The translations under genes and the position numbers were made by a program. A DNA stretch of 56,291 nt from an uncultured Paracoccaceae bacterium. Its GTDB lineage: Bacteria > Pseudomonadota > Alphaproteobacteria > Rhodobacterales > Rhodobacteraceae. Shown in pieces: positions 45,049-56,220 of the stretch (its first letter is position 1; each line of letters begins with the position of its first letter). The DNA lies in the NCBI GenBank assembly GCA_913062865.1, contig CAJXWO010000013.1, positions 1 to 56,291 of the forward strand, given 5' to 3'. The notes beneath the pieces are model-generated. The model ran no database searches. It was not told the DNA's origin and saw only the letters and a list, made by a program, of their open reading frames with translations.

Positions 45049-45462
45049 TCACACCATCGGTATTCCGTTTTCCGCGCAGGCACCGGCGACCACTTCGGCG
45101 TCGATCGTCCGGAACCCGCGGGGCAGCGCTGGCGAGATGGTGTAAACCGCATCTGCCCGCCAGAGGCCACCCTCTTCGTATACATTTGTGCGCACATGCC
45201 GCGCGAAACCGTAGCCGCGGATCAGCGTGTATTGCGCGGCGGCGCATTCGGCGTAATCCGCCACGTCCTGGCGCAGGATCGGATTGCGCATCGAGACGAC
45301 GAAATTCACCAGATCGTCGTCCAGAAGCCGGGTTTCGACGCCCATATAACCCGGGTCATAGCCCGTCACGGCACCCGCGGGGCCTGTCGCCGCCGCGTCG
45401 CAGCCGGACACCGCCCCGGCCATTGCCAGAACGGCCGGTGTTATGACCGCTGCACGCCTCAT
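45049..45462 (-). CDS. Small predicted lipoprotein, 137 aa
   Basis: Signal peptide with lipobox VSGC at about residue 21, then an Ala/Gly-rich stretch and a compact domain (about 35-137) containing cysteines at CAAAQY and GACAENG that could form a disulfide. The stop is 6 bases before nuoH and the start overlaps the nuoG stop by 4 bases. No family is recognised. Confidence 0.75.
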   Translation of the reverse strand: MRRAAVITPAVLAMAGAVSGCDAAATGPAGAVTGYDPGYMGVETRLLDDDLVNFVVSMRNPILRQDVADYAECAAAQYTLIRGYGFARHVRTNVYEEGGLWRADAVYTISPALPRGFRTIDAEVVAGACAENGIPMV

Positions 45463-47480
45463 TCGGCGGCAATCTTCCTTTCGCGCCGCGCCTTGGTATT
45501 GGCGGACAGCTCGGCCATCAGGACGCTGGCGCGCGCGATCGGGTTGGTCAGGTAGAAATCGGTGATCGCCATGCGGAAGGGCGCATCGCCCAGATCGCGC
45601 AGCTTCATCGGCTTCACCTCGTTTTCCGGCACCTCGTCGACCTGCGCCAGGTGCGGCACCTCGGCCACGAGCTTCTGACGCAGCTGGGGCAGCGAATCAT
45701 ACGGCAGCGTGGCCCCCAGTTCAGAGGACAGCGCACGCAGAATCGCCCAGTTCTCTTTCGCCTCGCCCGGGGGGAAGCCCGCGCGCAGGGCCAGCTGCGG
45801 GCGGCCCTCGGTGTTCACGAACAGCCCCTGCTCCTCGGTATAGGCTGCTGCGGGCAGGATGAGGTCGGCCCGGTGCGCGCCGCGGTCGCCATGGCTGCCC
45901 TGGTAGATCACAAACGGGCCCTCCGAGATCTCGACCTCGTCGGCGCCCAGGTTATAGACCACCTCGGCCCCGTCCATGGCGGTTTCCATCCCGCCTTTGG
46001 TGATCGCGCCCACATCCATCGCGCCCACGCGGGACGCTGCGGTGTGCAGGACCATCAGCTTGCTGCCCGTGTTCTCGGCCAGTTGCATCGCATGGGCCAG
46101 AACCGCCATGCCGTCGGCCTCGCGCAGGGCGCCCATGCCCACGATCACGACCGACGGCTTTTCGCGGGTCGCCTCGGACACGGTCTTGTCTGCCAGCGCC
46201 TTGAGCACCGCGCGGTCGGTGCCGATATGCGTGTAGTCATAGGTCAGGTCCACGGGCTCGCCCACCAGACCCACGGTTGCGCCGTTCAGCCACGCCTTGC
46301 GGATCCGCGCGTTCAGCACCGGGGCTTCGACCGCAGGGTTGGCACCGATGATCTGGATCAGCTCGGCAGTGTCCAGATCCTCGATCGTGGCATTGCCCAC
46401 ATAGGCCCCGCGCGCACCAAAGGGCAGCTTGGCCCCGTCGGTGCGGCATTCCACGTGACCGCCCTGCCCCTCGATCAGCTCTTTGAGCGCATAGGCGGCC
46501 TCGACCGGGGCCAGATCGCCCACAAGGCCCGCGATCTTCTTGCCCTTCATGGCCTCGGCGGCCTTTTCCAACGCCTCGCCCCACGATGCGGGGCGCAGCT
46601 TGCCGTTTTCGCGGATATAGGGTCGGTCCAGACGCTGGCGGCGCAACCCGTCCCAGACGAAACGGGTCTTGTCGGAAATCCATTCCTCGTTCACGCCGTC
46701 ATGGTTGCGCGGCAGGATGCGCATGACCTCGCGACCCTTGGTGTCGACCCGGATGCTTGACCCCATCGCGTCCATCACGTCGATGGTCTCGGTCTTGGTC
46801 AGCTCCCAGGGCCGGGCGGTGAAGGCATAGGGTTTCGACACCAGCGCGCCCACTGGGCACAGGTCGATGATGTTGCCCTGCAGGTTCGAGTCGATCAGGT
46901 CGCCCAGATAGGTCGTGATCTCGGCATCCTCGCCCCGGCCGGTCTGGCCCATGACGGACACGCCCGCGACCTCGGTCGTGAAGCGCACGCAGCGGGTGCA
47001 GGAGATGCAGCGGGTCATGTGGGTTTCCACGAGCGGGCCCAGATCGAGGTCGGTCACCGCGCGCTTGGGCTCGCGGTAGCGCGAGAAATCGACGCCATAG
47101 GCCATCGCCTGGTCCTGAAGGTCGCATTCACCGCCCTGGTCGCAGATCGGGCAGTCCAGCGGGTGGTTGATGAGCAGGAACTCCATCACCCCCTCGCGGG
47201 CCTTCTTGACCATGGGGCTGTTGGTCTTGATGACCGGCGGCTGACCTTCGGGTCCGGGCCGCAGGTCGCGCACCTGCATCGCGCAGGAGGCGGCGGGCTT
47301 GGGCGGGCCGCCCACGACCTCGACCAGGCACATGCGGCAATTACCGGCGATCGACAGGCGTTCGTGGTAGCAGAAGCGCGGGATCTCGATACCCGCCTCT
47401 TCGCAGGCCTGTATAAGGGTCATGGCCGGATCGACCTCGATCTCTTGGCCGTCGATGATGATCTTGCGGAGCTCGGACAT
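45459..47480 (-). CDS. nuoG: NADH-quinone oxidoreductase subunit G
   Basis: Largest peripheral subunit, carrying a 2Fe-2S and two or three 4Fe-4S clusters of the electron chain. 673 aa. The N-terminal ferredoxin-like cluster reads [20 protein letters not shown]. Further motifs are [14 protein letters not shown] and [10 protein letters not shown]. The remainder is the molybdopterin-oxidoreductase-like domain without cofactor motifs. Preceded by DUF5333 and followed by a lipoprotein gene. Confidence 0.96.
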   Translation of the reverse strand: MSELRKIIIDGQEIEVDPAMTLIQACEEAGIEIPRFCYHERLSIAGNCRMCLVEVVGGPPKPAASCAMQVRDLRPGPEGQPPVIKTNSPMVKKAREGVMEFLLINHPLDCPICDQGGECDLQDQAMAYGVDFSRYREPKRAVTDLDLGPLVETHMTRCISCTRCVRFTTEVAGVSVMGQTGRGEDAEITTYLGDLIDSNLQGNIIDLCPVGALVSKPYAFTARPWELTKTETIDVMDAMGSSIRVDTKGREVMRILPRNHDGVNEEWISDKTRFVWDGLRRQRLDRPYIRENGKLRPASWGEALEKAAEAMKGKKIAGLVGDLAPVEAAYALKELIEGQGGHVECRTDGAKLPFGARGAYVGNATIEDLDTAELIQIIGANPAVEAPVLNARIRKAWLNGATVGLVGEPVDLTYDYTHIGTDRAVLKALADKTVSEATREKPSVVIVGMGALREADGMAVLAHAMQLAENTGSKLMVLHTAASRVGAMDVGAITKGGMETAMDGAEVVYNLGADEVEISEGPFVIYQGSHGDRGAHRADLILPAAAYTEEQGLFVNTEGRPQLALRAGFPPGEAKENWAILRALSSELGATLPYDSLPQLRQKLVAEVPHLAQVDEVPENEVKPMKLRDLGDAPFRMAITDFYLTNPIARASVLMAELSANTKARRERKIAAE

Positions 47481-47487
47481 CGGTCTC

Positions 47488-47898
47488 TCACTTCTCTTTC
47501 AGCAGGGCGCCGATCTGGCTGCCCTTGGCGATTTCGTCACGGCCGAGCGCGCAGAGGCTCTCGGTGTCTTGCAGGCTGGCCCCGTGGGCGGCGAGATAGG
47601 CCGCGCCCCGGGCCTTCATGCGGGCCTTTTCGGCCTTGGAGGTCACGTAGGCCTCGATCTGGTCGTCCGAGTAGCCCATGGCGCGGGCCTCGGACTTGAG
47701 GTCCGACAGGGTCCGCAGGGCGCGGAACATGCGCGCGTCGATCCCGTCGCAGCGCTTGCGGATCTCGTCCGCGATGCCCACGGCCAGCAGCCCGTCGTCG
47801 ATCCGCGGCACCTCGCGCAGGGGCGGCAGGCCGCTTGCGCCCAGGCTGGGCGACACCGCGACAAGCACGGCGGCCAGGATCAGCGCCCGCCGCTTCAT
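47488..47898 (-). CDS. DUF5333 protein
   Basis: 136 aa with an N-terminal signal peptide ([19 protein letters not shown]). After it comes [20 protein letters not shown], then a helical domain with conserved Cys ([14 protein letters not shown]) that could form a disulfide in the periplasm. This is the DUF5333 family found in the nuo operon of Rhodobacterales. Its start overlaps the upstream lipoprotein stop by 4 bases. Function unknown. Confidence 0.82.
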   Translation of the reverse strand: MKRRALILAAVLVAVSPSLGASGLPPLREVPRIDDGLLAVGIADEIRKRCDGIDARMFRALRTLSDLKSEARAMGYSDDQIEAYVTSKAEKARMKARGAAYLAAHGASLQDTESLCALGRDEIAKGSQIGALLKEK

Positions 47899-48233
47899 CC
47901 GGTGCAGGCCCCCCGCACGCGCAGGGTATCGTCCTCGATCTGGAGCGCGTCCTCGGCATCGTCGGGCCCGTAGGTCCAGTCGACGCGGGACGAGCCGAAG
48001 TTGCGGATGCAGTATTTCGTGGCCTGAAAGCGCGCCGCCTCGCGCGCGCCCTCGAGGCTGCGCGACACGGGCCGCGCGGTCGCGGCAAACTCGCGGCGGT
48101 CGTCTGACAGCCGCTCGGCCCCGCCACGGAACTGCACACCGTCGAACAGCGGTTGATAGCCCCGGTTCTGCCCGCAGGCCGCCAGCGCCAGGGCGGCCCC
48201 GGTCAAGAGGGCGATATGCCGGATGCGGATCAT
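47895..48233 (-). CDS. Small predicted lipoprotein, 112 aa
   Basis: Lipobox LAAC at about residue 20 after MIRIRHIALLTGAALALAAC. The mature part starts GQNRGYQPLFDGVQFRGGAE and has two further Cys (KYCIRNF and GACTG at the end). The beginning of the mature part resembles small outer-membrane lipoproteins, but no family is recognised. Linked to DUF5333 by overlap. Confidence 0.72.
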   Translation of the reverse strand: MIRIRHIALLTGAALALAACGQNRGYQPLFDGVQFRGGAERLSDDRREFAATARPVSRSLEGAREAARFQATKYCIRNFGSSRVDWTYGPDDAEDALQIEDDTLRVRGACTG

Positions 48234-48297
48234 CGGCGATCTCCTTGGAACGGTGCAGCGGGTTTGCGCGGCACCGGTGCTGCACGCAACATCGGGT

Positions 48298-49596
48298 TCA
48301 CTCCGCCGCGACTGCGCTGATGCGGCCGGTCTTCTGTGCCTTGATCCGGTCCTCGATCACGTCGCGGAAATTGCGGATCAGGCCCTGGATCGGCCAGGCC
48401 GCCGCGTCGCCAAGCGCACAGATCGTATGGCCCTCGACCTGCTTGGTCACGTCGAAGAGCATGTCGATCTCTTCGACCTCCGCCTCGCCGCGCACCAGGC
48501 GCTCCATCACGCGCATCATCCAGCCGGTGCCTTCGCGACAGGGCGTGCACTGGCCGCAGCTTTCATGCTTGTAGAACTTGGCCAGGCGCCAGATCGCCTT
48601 GATGATATCGGTGTCCTTGTCCATCACGATAACTGCGGCGGTGCCCAGGCCCGAGCCCAGCTCGCCCCGCAGGTAGTCGAAATCCATGATCGCATCGCGC
48701 ATGTTCTCGCCGCGCACGCAAGGAACAGAGGACCCGCCGGGGATCACCGCCAGCAGGTTGTCCCAGCCGCCGCGAATGCCGCCGCAATGCTTTTCGATCA
48801 GTTCTTCGAAGGAGATCGACATCGCCTCTTCGACAACGCAGGGGTTGTTCACATGTCCCGAGACCGCGAACAGCTTCGTGCCCGCGTTGTTCTGACGTCC
48901 GAAACCGGCGAACCAGTCGCCCCCCCGGCGCAGGATCGTCGGCACCACGGCGATGGATTCCACGTTGTTCACCGTGGTCGGGCAGCCATACAGCCCCGCG
49001 CCCGCCGGAAACGGCGGCTTCATCCGGGGCATGCCCTTCTTGCCTTCGAGGCTTTCGATCAGGGCGGTTTCCTCGCCGCAGATATAGGCGCCCGCGCCGT
49101 GGGCGAGGTAGAGGTCGAAATCCCAGCCTGACCCGGCCGCATTGGTGCCCAGCAGGCCCGCGTCATAGGCCTCGTCGATGGCGGCCTGCAGCGCCTCGCG
49201 TTCGCGGATGTATTCGCCGCGGATGTAGATATAGCAGGCATGGGCATTCATCGCGAAGGACGCGATCAGGCAGCCCTCGATCAAGGTGTGCGGATCGTGG
49301 CGCATGATCTCGCGGTCCTTGCAGGTGCCTGGCTCGGATTCGTCGGCATTGACCACCAGGTAGGCGGGCCGCCCGTCGCTTTCCTTGGGCATGAAGGACC
49401 ACTTGAGCCCGGTCGGGAACCCTGCCCCGCCGCGCCCGCGCAGGCCGGACTTCTTCATCTCGTCGATGATCCAGTCGCGTCCCTTTTCGATGATCCCCGC
49501 CGTGCCGTCCCAATGGCCGCGCGCGCGGGCGCCGGCCAGCGTCCGGTCATGCATGCCGTAGAGGTTGGTAAAGATCCGGTCCTGATCGCTCAGCAT
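48298..49596 (-). CDS. nuoF: NADH-quinone oxidoreductase subunit F
   Basis: NADH-oxidising subunit with FMN and cluster N3. 432 aa. The NADH/FMN-binding site is [15 protein letters not shown] (about 53-67), and the 4Fe-4S site is [11 protein letters not shown] with the fourth Cys in ICALGD. Normal length. Follows the DUF5337 gene by 7 bases. Confidence 0.97.
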   Translation of the reverse strand: MLSDQDRIFTNLYGMHDRTLAGARARGHWDGTAGIIEKGRDWIIDEMKKSGLRGRGGAGFPTGLKWSFMPKESDGRPAYLVVNADESEPGTCKDREIMRHDPHTLIEGCLIASFAMNAHACYIYIRGEYIREREALQAAIDEAYDAGLLGTNAAGSGWDFDLYLAHGAGAYICGEETALIESLEGKKGMPRMKPPFPAGAGLYGCPTTVNNVESIAVVPTILRRGGDWFAGFGRQNNAGTKLFAVSGHVNNPCVVEEAMSISFEELIEKHCGGIRGGWDNLLAVIPGGSSVPCVRGENMRDAIMDFDYLRGELGSGLGTAAVIVMDKDTDIIKAIWRLAKFYKHESCGQCTPCREGTGWMMRVMERLVRGEAEVEEIDMLFDVTKQVEGHTICALGDAAAWPIQGLIRNFRDVIEDRIKAQKTGRISAVAAE

Positions 49597-49603
49597 ATAA
49601 AGA

Positions 49604-49837
49604 TCACCTTTGGTTTTCGTCCCGGCGTTTCCGCCAGATCTGATAGGTTACCACCAGCGCCCAGAAGAGCGCGGCAAGCGCCGCGAAATCGAACAGGAAC
49701 ACGTAGCGTCCCGGCAGTCCGATCGCGCCGCCGATCCATTGGGCCGCCATCCACAAGATCATCGTTCCGGCAATCACCAGCCCCACAAGGCGGCCCTGCC
49801 GGCCATCATCCTGATCGGGATCGCGGCCCATGGTCAT
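49604..49837 (-). CDS. DUF5337 small membrane protein, 77 aa
   Basis: Two transmembrane helices are visible (about residues 19-38 and 46-66), separated by [15 protein letters not shown]. It ends in a basic tail (RKRRDENQR). ATG 49837 or ATG 49831 may be the start. It matches the DUF5337 family from nuo operons of Rhodobacterales. Lies between the HhH protein and nuoF. Function unknown. Confidence 0.8.
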   Translation of the reverse strand: MTMGRDPDQDDGRQGRLVGLVIAGTMILWMAAQWIGGAIGLPGRYVFLFDFAALAALFWALVVTYQIWRKRRDENQR

Positions 49838-49852
49838 GTCGTCCGTCCTCCG

Positions 49853-50881
49853 TCAGTACACGTCGCCGTCATCGACGCGCTTGGAAAACTCGGTCTCGCC
49901 GCCAGAGGCGAGGATCTTGGCCTGTTCGACCCACTTGTCGCGGGTCACGCGGCCGCGGAAGCCTTCGAGATTGGCATCGACCCAAGCGACCTCGTCCGCC
50001 GTCCAGTTGGCGATCTGGTCGAAATGGTAAAAGCCAAGGCTGTTGCACAGCTTCTCAAGTTTCGGGCCGATGCCCTTGATTTCCTTGAGATTGTCAGCCG
50101 TGCCGCCGCGCGGGCCATCGAGCGCCGCGGGCCGGGTGCCCTCGTCCGTGCCTTCCTGTTTGCCGTCGCCGTCAAAGTCGGGAATGGCGCTTTCGGCGGT
50201 GTCCTTGGCCTTTGCGGCGGCAGCGCCTGCGGCCCCGGCTGCGCCCGCTGCAGCGGCTTTCGCACTGTCGGTAGCATCGCTTGCGGCAGCCTTTGTAGCG
50301 TCGGCGGCATCGGTGGCCGCATCGGCGGCTTTGGCAGCCGTATCCTTAGCCGCGTCGGCCGCATCGCTGGCCGCGCTCTGGGCGGTCTCTGCTGCGTCCT
50401 CGGCCTTGGCCTTGACGGTCTCGGCAGCGTCTTCGGCCTTGGACTTGGCCGTTTCAGCTGCATCCTCTGCTTTGGCCTTTGCGGTCTCGGCCGCATCCTC
50501 GGCCTTGGCTTCGGCGGTCTGGGCCACATCACCCGCGGTGTCGGCGGCAGTCTTCGCGGCGGCGGTGGCCCCCGCAGCAGCACCGGCACCGCCTGCAACA
50601 CCGCCCGCGGTCGAGCTTTGCGCGGCATTGGCCGTCATCGTGGGCTTGGTCGACGCCTGCGGCCCCGGCACCGGCGCCTCGCCCGGTCCGGGCAGCGGCT
50701 TGCACAGGATCCAGCTCAGAAGCAAACCCAACACCGCGAAGATCACCGCAGCGGCAAACACCGCCTGGATGAAGCCCCAGTCACCCAACACCATCAGCAG
50801 CACGAAAGCGAGGAAGCCCGCCAGTGCGGCCAATCCCCAGCTTGCGAGGCTGCAATTCACCCCTCCGGAATTCTCGTTCAT
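49853..50881 (-). CDS. Two-TM protein with 11-residue repeats and a C-terminal HhH domain
   Basis: 342 aa. Two membrane helices at about residues 12-33 and 37-59. From 126 to 169 come four near-perfect 11-residue repeats of KAEDAAETAKA type, continuing in degenerate form to about 209; the pattern resembles LEA-type helical repeats. A linker with DFDGDGKQEG follows. Residues 263-342 form a helix-hairpin-helix domain (LKEIKGIGPKLEKL) that is 75% identical (60 of 80) to the C-terminus of NuoE. Sits between nuoE and DUF5337 in the operon. Function unknown. Confidence 0.85.
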   Translation of the reverse strand: MNENSGGVNCSLASWGLAALAGFLAFVLLMVLGDWGFIQAVFAAAVIFAVLGLLLSWILCKPLPGPGEAPVPGPQASTKPTMTANAAQSSTAGGVAGGAGAAAGATAAAKTAADTAGDVAQTAEAKAEDAAETAKAKAEDAAETAKSKAEDAAETVKAKAEDAAETAQSAASDAADAAKDTAAKAADAATDAADATKAAASDATDSAKAAAAGAAGAAGAAAAKAKDTAESAIPDFDGDGKQEGTDEGTRPAALDGPRGGTADNLKEIKGIGPKLEKLCNSLGFYHFDQIANWTADEVAWVDANLEGFRGRVTRDKWVEQAKILASGGETEFSKRVDDGDVY

Positions 50882-50913
50882 GAGACCTGTCTCCCTGTCC
50901 TAATTCGGGTGCG

Positions 50914-52176
50914 TCACTCGTAGACGCCCCCCTTCTTAGCACGTGCAGAGAATTCCGTCTCGCCCCCTGAAGCAAGGTGTTTGGCCTGCGCGACCCAGTT
51001 GTCACGGGTCACCCGGCCTTTGAACCCCTCGAGGTTCTGGTCCACCCAGGCCACCTCGTCCTCGGACCAGTTGGCGATCTGGTCGAAATGGAAAAAACCC
51101 AGCTTGTGCAGTAACTGCTCCAGCTTGGGGCCAACGCCCTTGATCATCTTCAGATCGTCGGGCTGACCGCCGCGCGCCTCGCTCAGTGTTTCGGGCTTGG
51201 TGCCCGGATTTTCATCGCCCGACGCGGCGGCCTTGCCCTTGGCGCTGGCCGCATCGCCCTTGGGCGTGGCGGTATCGGGCGTGGTCGCAGGCTGGGCGGG
51301 CTTGGCCTTGCCCTCGGCCTCGGCGGCCTTGGCGGGCTGACCCGTGGCGGGACGTGCGTTGCCCTGAACCGGCGCCTCGCGCTTGTCCACGCCGGTGGCA
51401 TCCGCCGGAGCGGCCGGGCTAAGCACCGGGCCCTTCCGGTCGGGCTGGGCATGGCCGGTCTTGTCAGATCGGTCCTGCCACGGCGTCAGAAGCGGCACCT
51501 CGGTGCCATCGATGCGCTTGACCGTATCGCCGATCTCGGTCGCGAGGCCCACGCTGGCGTTGTATTGCGTATGACCGCTGTCGAACTCCTTGAGCGTGGT
51601 CAGACCCGACGCGGGCTCGGACGCATAACGCCCGCCCTGCGGGCCCGGCGTGGGTACGCGGCCCTCGGCCAGCTCGTCGATGATCCAGGCCAGTTTCTCG
51701 GCGGTCAGATCCTCGTAATAATCCTTGCCGATCTGGGCCATGGGCGCGTTGGCGCAGGCACCCAGGCATTCGACCTCTTCCCAGCTGAACTTGCCATCGG
51801 CGGACAGCTCATGGGCGCGATTGGCGATCTTTTCACGGCAGACGCCGATCAGGTCCTCGGCCCCGCAAATCATGCAGGAGGTCGTGCCGCAGACCTGGAT
51901 ATGGGCCACGCTGCCCACGGGATGCAGCTGGAACATGAAGTAGAAGGTCGCCACCTCGAGCGCGCGGATATAGGCCATGTCCAGCATTTCAGCCACATGC
52001 TCGATCGCGGGACGGCTGAGCCAGCCCTCCTGCTCTTGTGCGCGCCACAAAAGCGGGATGATCGCGCTGGCCTGGCGGCCCTCGGGATACTTGGTGATCT
52101 GCGCCTCGGCCCAGGCCTGGTTGGCGGGCGTGAAGGCGAAGCTGTCGGGTTGCTCAGGGCTCAGGCGACGTAGCAT
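50914..52176 (-). CDS. nuoE: NADH-quinone oxidoreductase subunit E with C-terminal HhH extension
   Basis: 2Fe-2S (N1a) subunit of the NADH module. 420 aa, against about 160-240 in most bacteria. The thioredoxin-like core (about 1-170) holds the cluster cysteines in [11 protein letters not shown] and [10 protein letters not shown]. Residues about 180-335 form a Pro/Ala/Lys-rich linker, and 338-420 a helix-hairpin-helix domain ([18 protein letters not shown]) matching the adjacent protein. The core appears intact. Whether the tail contacts other complex I parts is unknown. Confidence 0.93.
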   Translation of the reverse strand: MLRRLSPEQPDSFAFTPANQAWAEAQITKYPEGRQASAIIPLLWRAQEQEGWLSRPAIEHVAEMLDMAYIRALEVATFYFMFQLHPVGSVAHIQVCGTTSCMICGAEDLIGVCREKIANRAHELSADGKFSWEEVECLGACANAPMAQIGKDYYEDLTAEKLAWIIDELAEGRVPTPGPQGGRYASEPASGLTTLKEFDSGHTQYNASVGLATEIGDTVKRIDGTEVPLLTPWQDRSDKTGHAQPDRKGPVLSPAAPADATGVDKREAPVQGNARPATGQPAKAAEAEGKAKPAQPATTPDTATPKGDAASAKGKAAASGDENPGTKPETLSEARGGQPDDLKMIKGVGPKLEQLLHKLGFFHFDQIANWSEDEVAWVDQNLEGFKGRVTRDNWVAQAKHLASGGETEFSARAKKGGVYE

Positions 52177-52457
52177 CAGGCACAGGCTCCGGTCGTCAGT
52201 TTGACACCGCCGTCGGGAAGGGATTCGGCCTCGCCCAAGGCAATCTTGTATTGCGAAATGGCGATGGCCTGTTCGCGGTTCAGGCCCGCCTGGAATTCCA
52301 CCGGCAGGTAGTCGCTTTCAAAGCGCAGCTCGCATCCGATGGAGGCCACGGCCTCGTCATACAGCGCCAGCTGCGCTTCGCTCACGTCGCTGGGCGGCAT
52401 CGCGCAGCCCGCCAGGGCCAGCGCGGATACGACACTGAAACCAATAAGCTTTTTCAC
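52176..52457 (-). CDS. Small predicted lipoprotein, 93 aa
   Basis: Signal peptide [18 protein letters not shown] with lipobox LAGC at residues 15-18. The mature part is a short domain with Cys at SIGCELR and TTGACA, possibly a disulfide. One base overlaps the nuoE start and 4 bases the nuoD stop. No family is recognised. Confidence 0.72.
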   Translation of the reverse strand: MKKLIGFSVVSALALAGCAMPPSDVSEAQLALYDEAVASIGCELRFESDYLPVEFQAGLNREQAIAISQYKIALGEAESLPDGGVKLTTGACA

Positions 52458-53668
52458 CGGTCAATCTCCCCGAAAACGACATCCATCGTGCCGATGATGG
52501 CGGCCACATCGGCCAGTTGGTGGCCACCGGCCACATGATCCATGGCCTGCAGGTGCAGGTAGCCCGGCGCACGCAGCTTGGCGCGGTAGGGTTTGTTGGT
52601 GCCGTCCGACACGAGGTAGACGCCGAACTCGCCCTTGGGCGCCTCGACGGCGGCATAGACCTCGCCCTCGGGCACGCGGAAGCCTTCGGTATACAGCTTG
52701 AAGTGATGGATCAGCGCCTCCATCGACTGCTTCATGTCCGTGCGCTTGGGCGGGGTGATCTTGCCGCGGGCCATAATGTCACCGGTCGCTTCGCGCAGCT
52801 TGACGATGGCCTGGCGGATGATCGAGACCGACTGGCGCATCTCTTCCATCCGCACGAGGTAACGGTCGTAGCAATCGCCGTTCTTGCCCACGGGGATCTG
52901 GAAATCGAACTCGTCATAGCATTCATAGGGCTGGGCGCGGCGCAGGTCCCACGCCAGACCCGACCCGCGCACCATCACGCCGGAAAAGCCGTAAAGCTGG
53001 ATGTCTTCCTCGGTCACGATGCCGATATCGGCATTGCGCTGCTTGAAGATGCGGTTTTCGGTCAGCAGCCCGTCGATATCGTCCAGCACGGCAGGAAATT
53101 CGAGCGCCCATTCCTCGATATCGTCCAGAAGCTCGTCCGGCAGGTCCTGGTGCACCCCGCCGGGGCGGAAATAGGCGGCGTGAAGCCGCGCGCCGCAGGC
53201 CCGTTCGTAGAAGATCATGAGCTTTTCACGCTCTTCAAAGCCCCACAGCGGCGGGGTCAGCGCGCCCACGTCCATCGCCTGGGTGGTGACGTTCAGCAGG
53301 TGGCTGAGGATGCGGCCGATCTCGGAATAGAGCACCCGGATCAGCTGAGCCCGGCGCGGCACCTCGACACCCGCGAGCCGCTCGATCGCGATGCACCACG
53401 CATGTTCCTGGTTCATCGGCGCCACATAGTCCAGCCGGTCGAAATAGGGCAGGTTCTGCAGGTAAGTGCGGCTTTCCATCAGCTTCTCGGTGCCGCGGTG
53501 CAAGAGACCGATATGGGGATCGCAGCGCTCGACGATCTCGCCGTCAAGCTCGAGCACCAGGCGCAAAACACCATGTGCCGCAGGGTGTTGCGGCCCGAAA
53601 TTGATGTTGAAGTTGCGGATCTTCTGTTCGCCGGTCAGCGTATCGTTGAAGTTCGATCCATCCATCAT
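52454..53668 (-). CDS. nuoD: NADH-quinone oxidoreductase subunit D
   Basis: 49-kDa subunit, forming the quinone-binding site with NuoB. 404 aa from ATG 53668 (GAGGGTTTAGAG upstream). Conserved segments: [20 protein letters not shown] near the N-terminus, with the quinone-site His, then [15 protein letters not shown] and [14 protein letters not shown]. The C-terminal REID-like motif is FGEIDR. Starts 2 bases after the sulfotransferase stop. Confidence 0.97.
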   Translation of the reverse strand: MMDGSNFNDTLTGEQKIRNFNINFGPQHPAAHGVLRLVLELDGEIVERCDPHIGLLHRGTEKLMESRTYLQNLPYFDRLDYVAPMNQEHAWCIAIERLAGVEVPRRAQLIRVLYSEIGRILSHLLNVTTQAMDVGALTPPLWGFEEREKLMIFYERACGARLHAAYFRPGGVHQDLPDELLDDIEEWALEFPAVLDDIDGLLTENRIFKQRNADIGIVTEEDIQLYGFSGVMVRGSGLAWDLRRAQPYECYDEFDFQIPVGKNGDCYDRYLVRMEEMRQSVSIIRQAIVKLREATGDIMARGKITPPKRTDMKQSMEALIHHFKLYTEGFRVPEGEVYAAVEAPKGEFGVYLVSDGTNKPYRAKLRAPGYLHLQAMDHVAGGHQLADVAAIIGTMDVVFGEIDR

Positions 53669-53670
53669 CT

Positions 53671-54540
53671 CTAAACCCTCGCGAGGTTGGCTTCCCACTG
53701 GCTGGGAAGGCGGCCCATGCGGGCCGATACGGCGGTATATTGCGGCTCGAGCCAGCGCAGCGCGGCGCGCGCATGGTCCGGGTCGAGCGGTATCCTGATG
53801 CCTTCGTGCACACGCTCTTCCACGGGGGCGGGGTGCGGTGCGATCCCGAGGAACCGGCACAGACGGTCAATCAGCCCCTCCCCGGATAACATATCCTCGA
53901 AAAAGGCCGAGAACACCCGTGACGGTGCGACAGCTTCGCCCAGGCGCGACAGCACCGCGGCATAGTCGCTGCGGCTGGCGATGCTGGGTTCCTGCCCCGC
54001 GACCACGCGGCCCAAAAGCGCATGGGCCGCATCGGGCAGCCGAGCCTCGTCTTCGGTCGTGCGGCGGGCGATCATGCGCACATGGCTCCAGAGGCGGGAC
54101 AGCGGGTCGCGCATCAGGTAGACGAAGCGCGACCGAGGGCTCAGCGCCGCCATCTGGCGCAGGCGCGGCACGGGCAGCGTGGCATAGGCGGGCGTGATGT
54201 CGGCCACCAGTTTCTTGTCGCGCAGGCGGTGGGTCAGAAAGGCCAGGTATTCCTGGGGATCGGCGCTGTCCATCACCTCGACCCAGGCGGTCATGTCGGT
54301 GAGCTTGCGCGGACCTTTCAGGTCGCCAGCGGCGTCCTGGGCGCGCAGCGCATCGCGGCGGCGGCGCAGTTCGGCCACACGGGCGGGGATGCGGTCGGCC
54401 TCGATCGTGTCGAAGAAATGCAGCTCCTTGATCGTGCGGATATGGCATTCGGGATGCGCGCGCAGGTACTGCCACAGCCAGCTTGTCCCGGCTTTGGTGG
54501 CCCCCAGGCCAAAGAGCATCGTGGCGTCCCCGTCAGCCAT
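53671..54540 (-). CDS. Sulfotransferase, inserted between nuoC and nuoD
   Basis: 289 aa. The 5'-phosphosulfate-binding loop is [16 protein letters not shown] (about 11-26), and the 3'-phosphate-binding motif is [15 protein letters not shown]. Further typical parts are the early ELHFF and the later FFEDML. PAPS-dependent transfer of sulfate to a glycan, lipid or protein is expected. The gene is 3 bases after nuoC and 2 before nuoD, in the same direction, so it is transcribed with complex I. A complex I role is not evident. Acceptor unknown. Confidence 0.85.
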   Translation of the reverse strand: MADGDATMLFGLGATKAGTSWLWQYLRAHPECHIRTIKELHFFDTIEADRIPARVAELRRRRDALRAQDAAGDLKGPRKLTDMTAWVEVMDSADPQEYLAFLTHRLRDKKLVADITPAYATLPVPRLRQMAALSPRSRFVYLMRDPLSRLWSHVRMIARRTTEDEARLPDAAHALLGRVVAGQEPSIASRSDYAAVLSRLGEAVAPSRVFSAFFEDMLSGEGLIDRLCRFLGIAPHPAPVEERVHEGIRIPLDPDHARAALRWLEPQYTAVSARMGRLPSQWEANLARV

Positions 54541-54543
54541 GGC

Positions 54544-55164
54544 TCAGGACTTGGCCTCCTCGGCCTTTTCGCCCTTTTCGTCGCCGGGCAGAATGTAGTC
54601 GGCCCCTTCCCACGGGCTCATGAAGTCGAACTGGCGATATTCCTGCACCAGCTTCACGGGTTCGTAGACCACGCGCTTCTGCGCCTCGTCATAGCGGACC
54701 TCGGTATAGCCGGTGGTCGGGAAATCCTTGCGCAGCGGGTGCCCGCGAAAGCCGTAATCGGTCAGGATACGGCGCAGGTCCGGGTGACCGGAAAAGAGGA
54801 TGCCGAACATGTCGAACACCTCGCGCTCGAACCAGTTGGCCGAGGGATGCACCGAGGTGATCGAGGCGATCATGTCCTCTTCCCGCGCGGCCACGCGCAG
54901 GCGGATGCGCTGGTTCTGGTACATCGACAGGAAGTGGTAGACCACGTCGAACCGCTTGGGCCGCTGGGGATAATCCACCGCGGTGATGTCGACCAGGGTC
55001 GAAAACTTGCAGGACGGGTCTGATTTGAGGAAGTCCACCAGCCCAAGGATATTGGGCGCAGCCACGTCGACGGTCAGTTCGCCATGGGCAACTTCGAAGC
55101 CCAGCACGCAATCGGGGCGCTTGTCCTCGATATGGCGGCCCAGTTCGGTCAATGCGTCGGTCAT
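54544..55164 (-). CDS. nuoC: NADH-quinone oxidoreductase subunit C
   Basis: 30-kDa-type peripheral subunit of complex I. 206 aa. Family landmark: [20 protein letters not shown] followed by [21 protein letters not shown] separate polypeptide, not fused to NuoD as in E. coli. The C-terminal part ends in an acidic and Lys-rich tail. Starts 51 bases after nuoB. Confidence 0.97.
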   Translation of the reverse strand: MTDALTELGRHIEDKRPDCVLGFEVAHGELTVDVAAPNILGLVDFLKSDPSCKFSTLVDITAVDYPQRPKRFDVVYHFLSMYQNQRIRLRVAAREEDMIASITSVHPSANWFEREVFDMFGILFSGHPDLRRILTDYGFRGHPLRKDFPTTGYTEVRYDEAQKRVVYEPVKLVQEYRQFDFMSPWEGADYILPGDEKGEKAEEAKS

Positions 55165-55215
55165 GCTCTTCCTTTCGATGCGGTGCGTGGCGGGCGGTCG
55201 GGCCGCCCCGCCAGC

Positions 55216-56105
<890 letters not shown>

Positions 56106-56168
56106 TGGCTGGCTCCTTTTCGCGCGCTGGCGACGGAGGACGCGTTCGGCCCCCCACGCGGTACTGCC

Positions 56169-56197
56169 GGTTTATCCCCGTGCCCGAAGCCGGTCAA
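56169..56197 (-). promoter_or_regulatory. Candidate nuo operon promoter
   Basis: On the minus strand TTGACC (56197-56192), 17-base spacer, TAAACC (56174-56169). Predicted start near 56162, leader of about 57 bases before nuoA. The -10 matches the putative purF promoter. Two 11-bp direct repeats (56184-56194 and 56198-56208) surround the -35. Confidence 0.5.
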
Positions 56198-56208
56198 CCG
56201 AAGCCGGT
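56184..56208. promoter_or_regulatory. Direct repeat at the nuo promoter
   Basis: CCGAAGCCGGT occurs twice on the plus strand (56184-56194 and 56198-56208), starts 14 bases apart. The first overlaps part of the -35 and the second lies just upstream. This may be an operator for a regulator of nuo. Confidence 0.4.
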
Positions 56209-56220
56209 GTCACAGGCAGG

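Noticed and set aside
50375..50506. 33-bp tandem periodicity considered as a CRISPR-like array
   Set aside because: There are no spacers; the period is exactly 11 codons in frame within a coding sequence.
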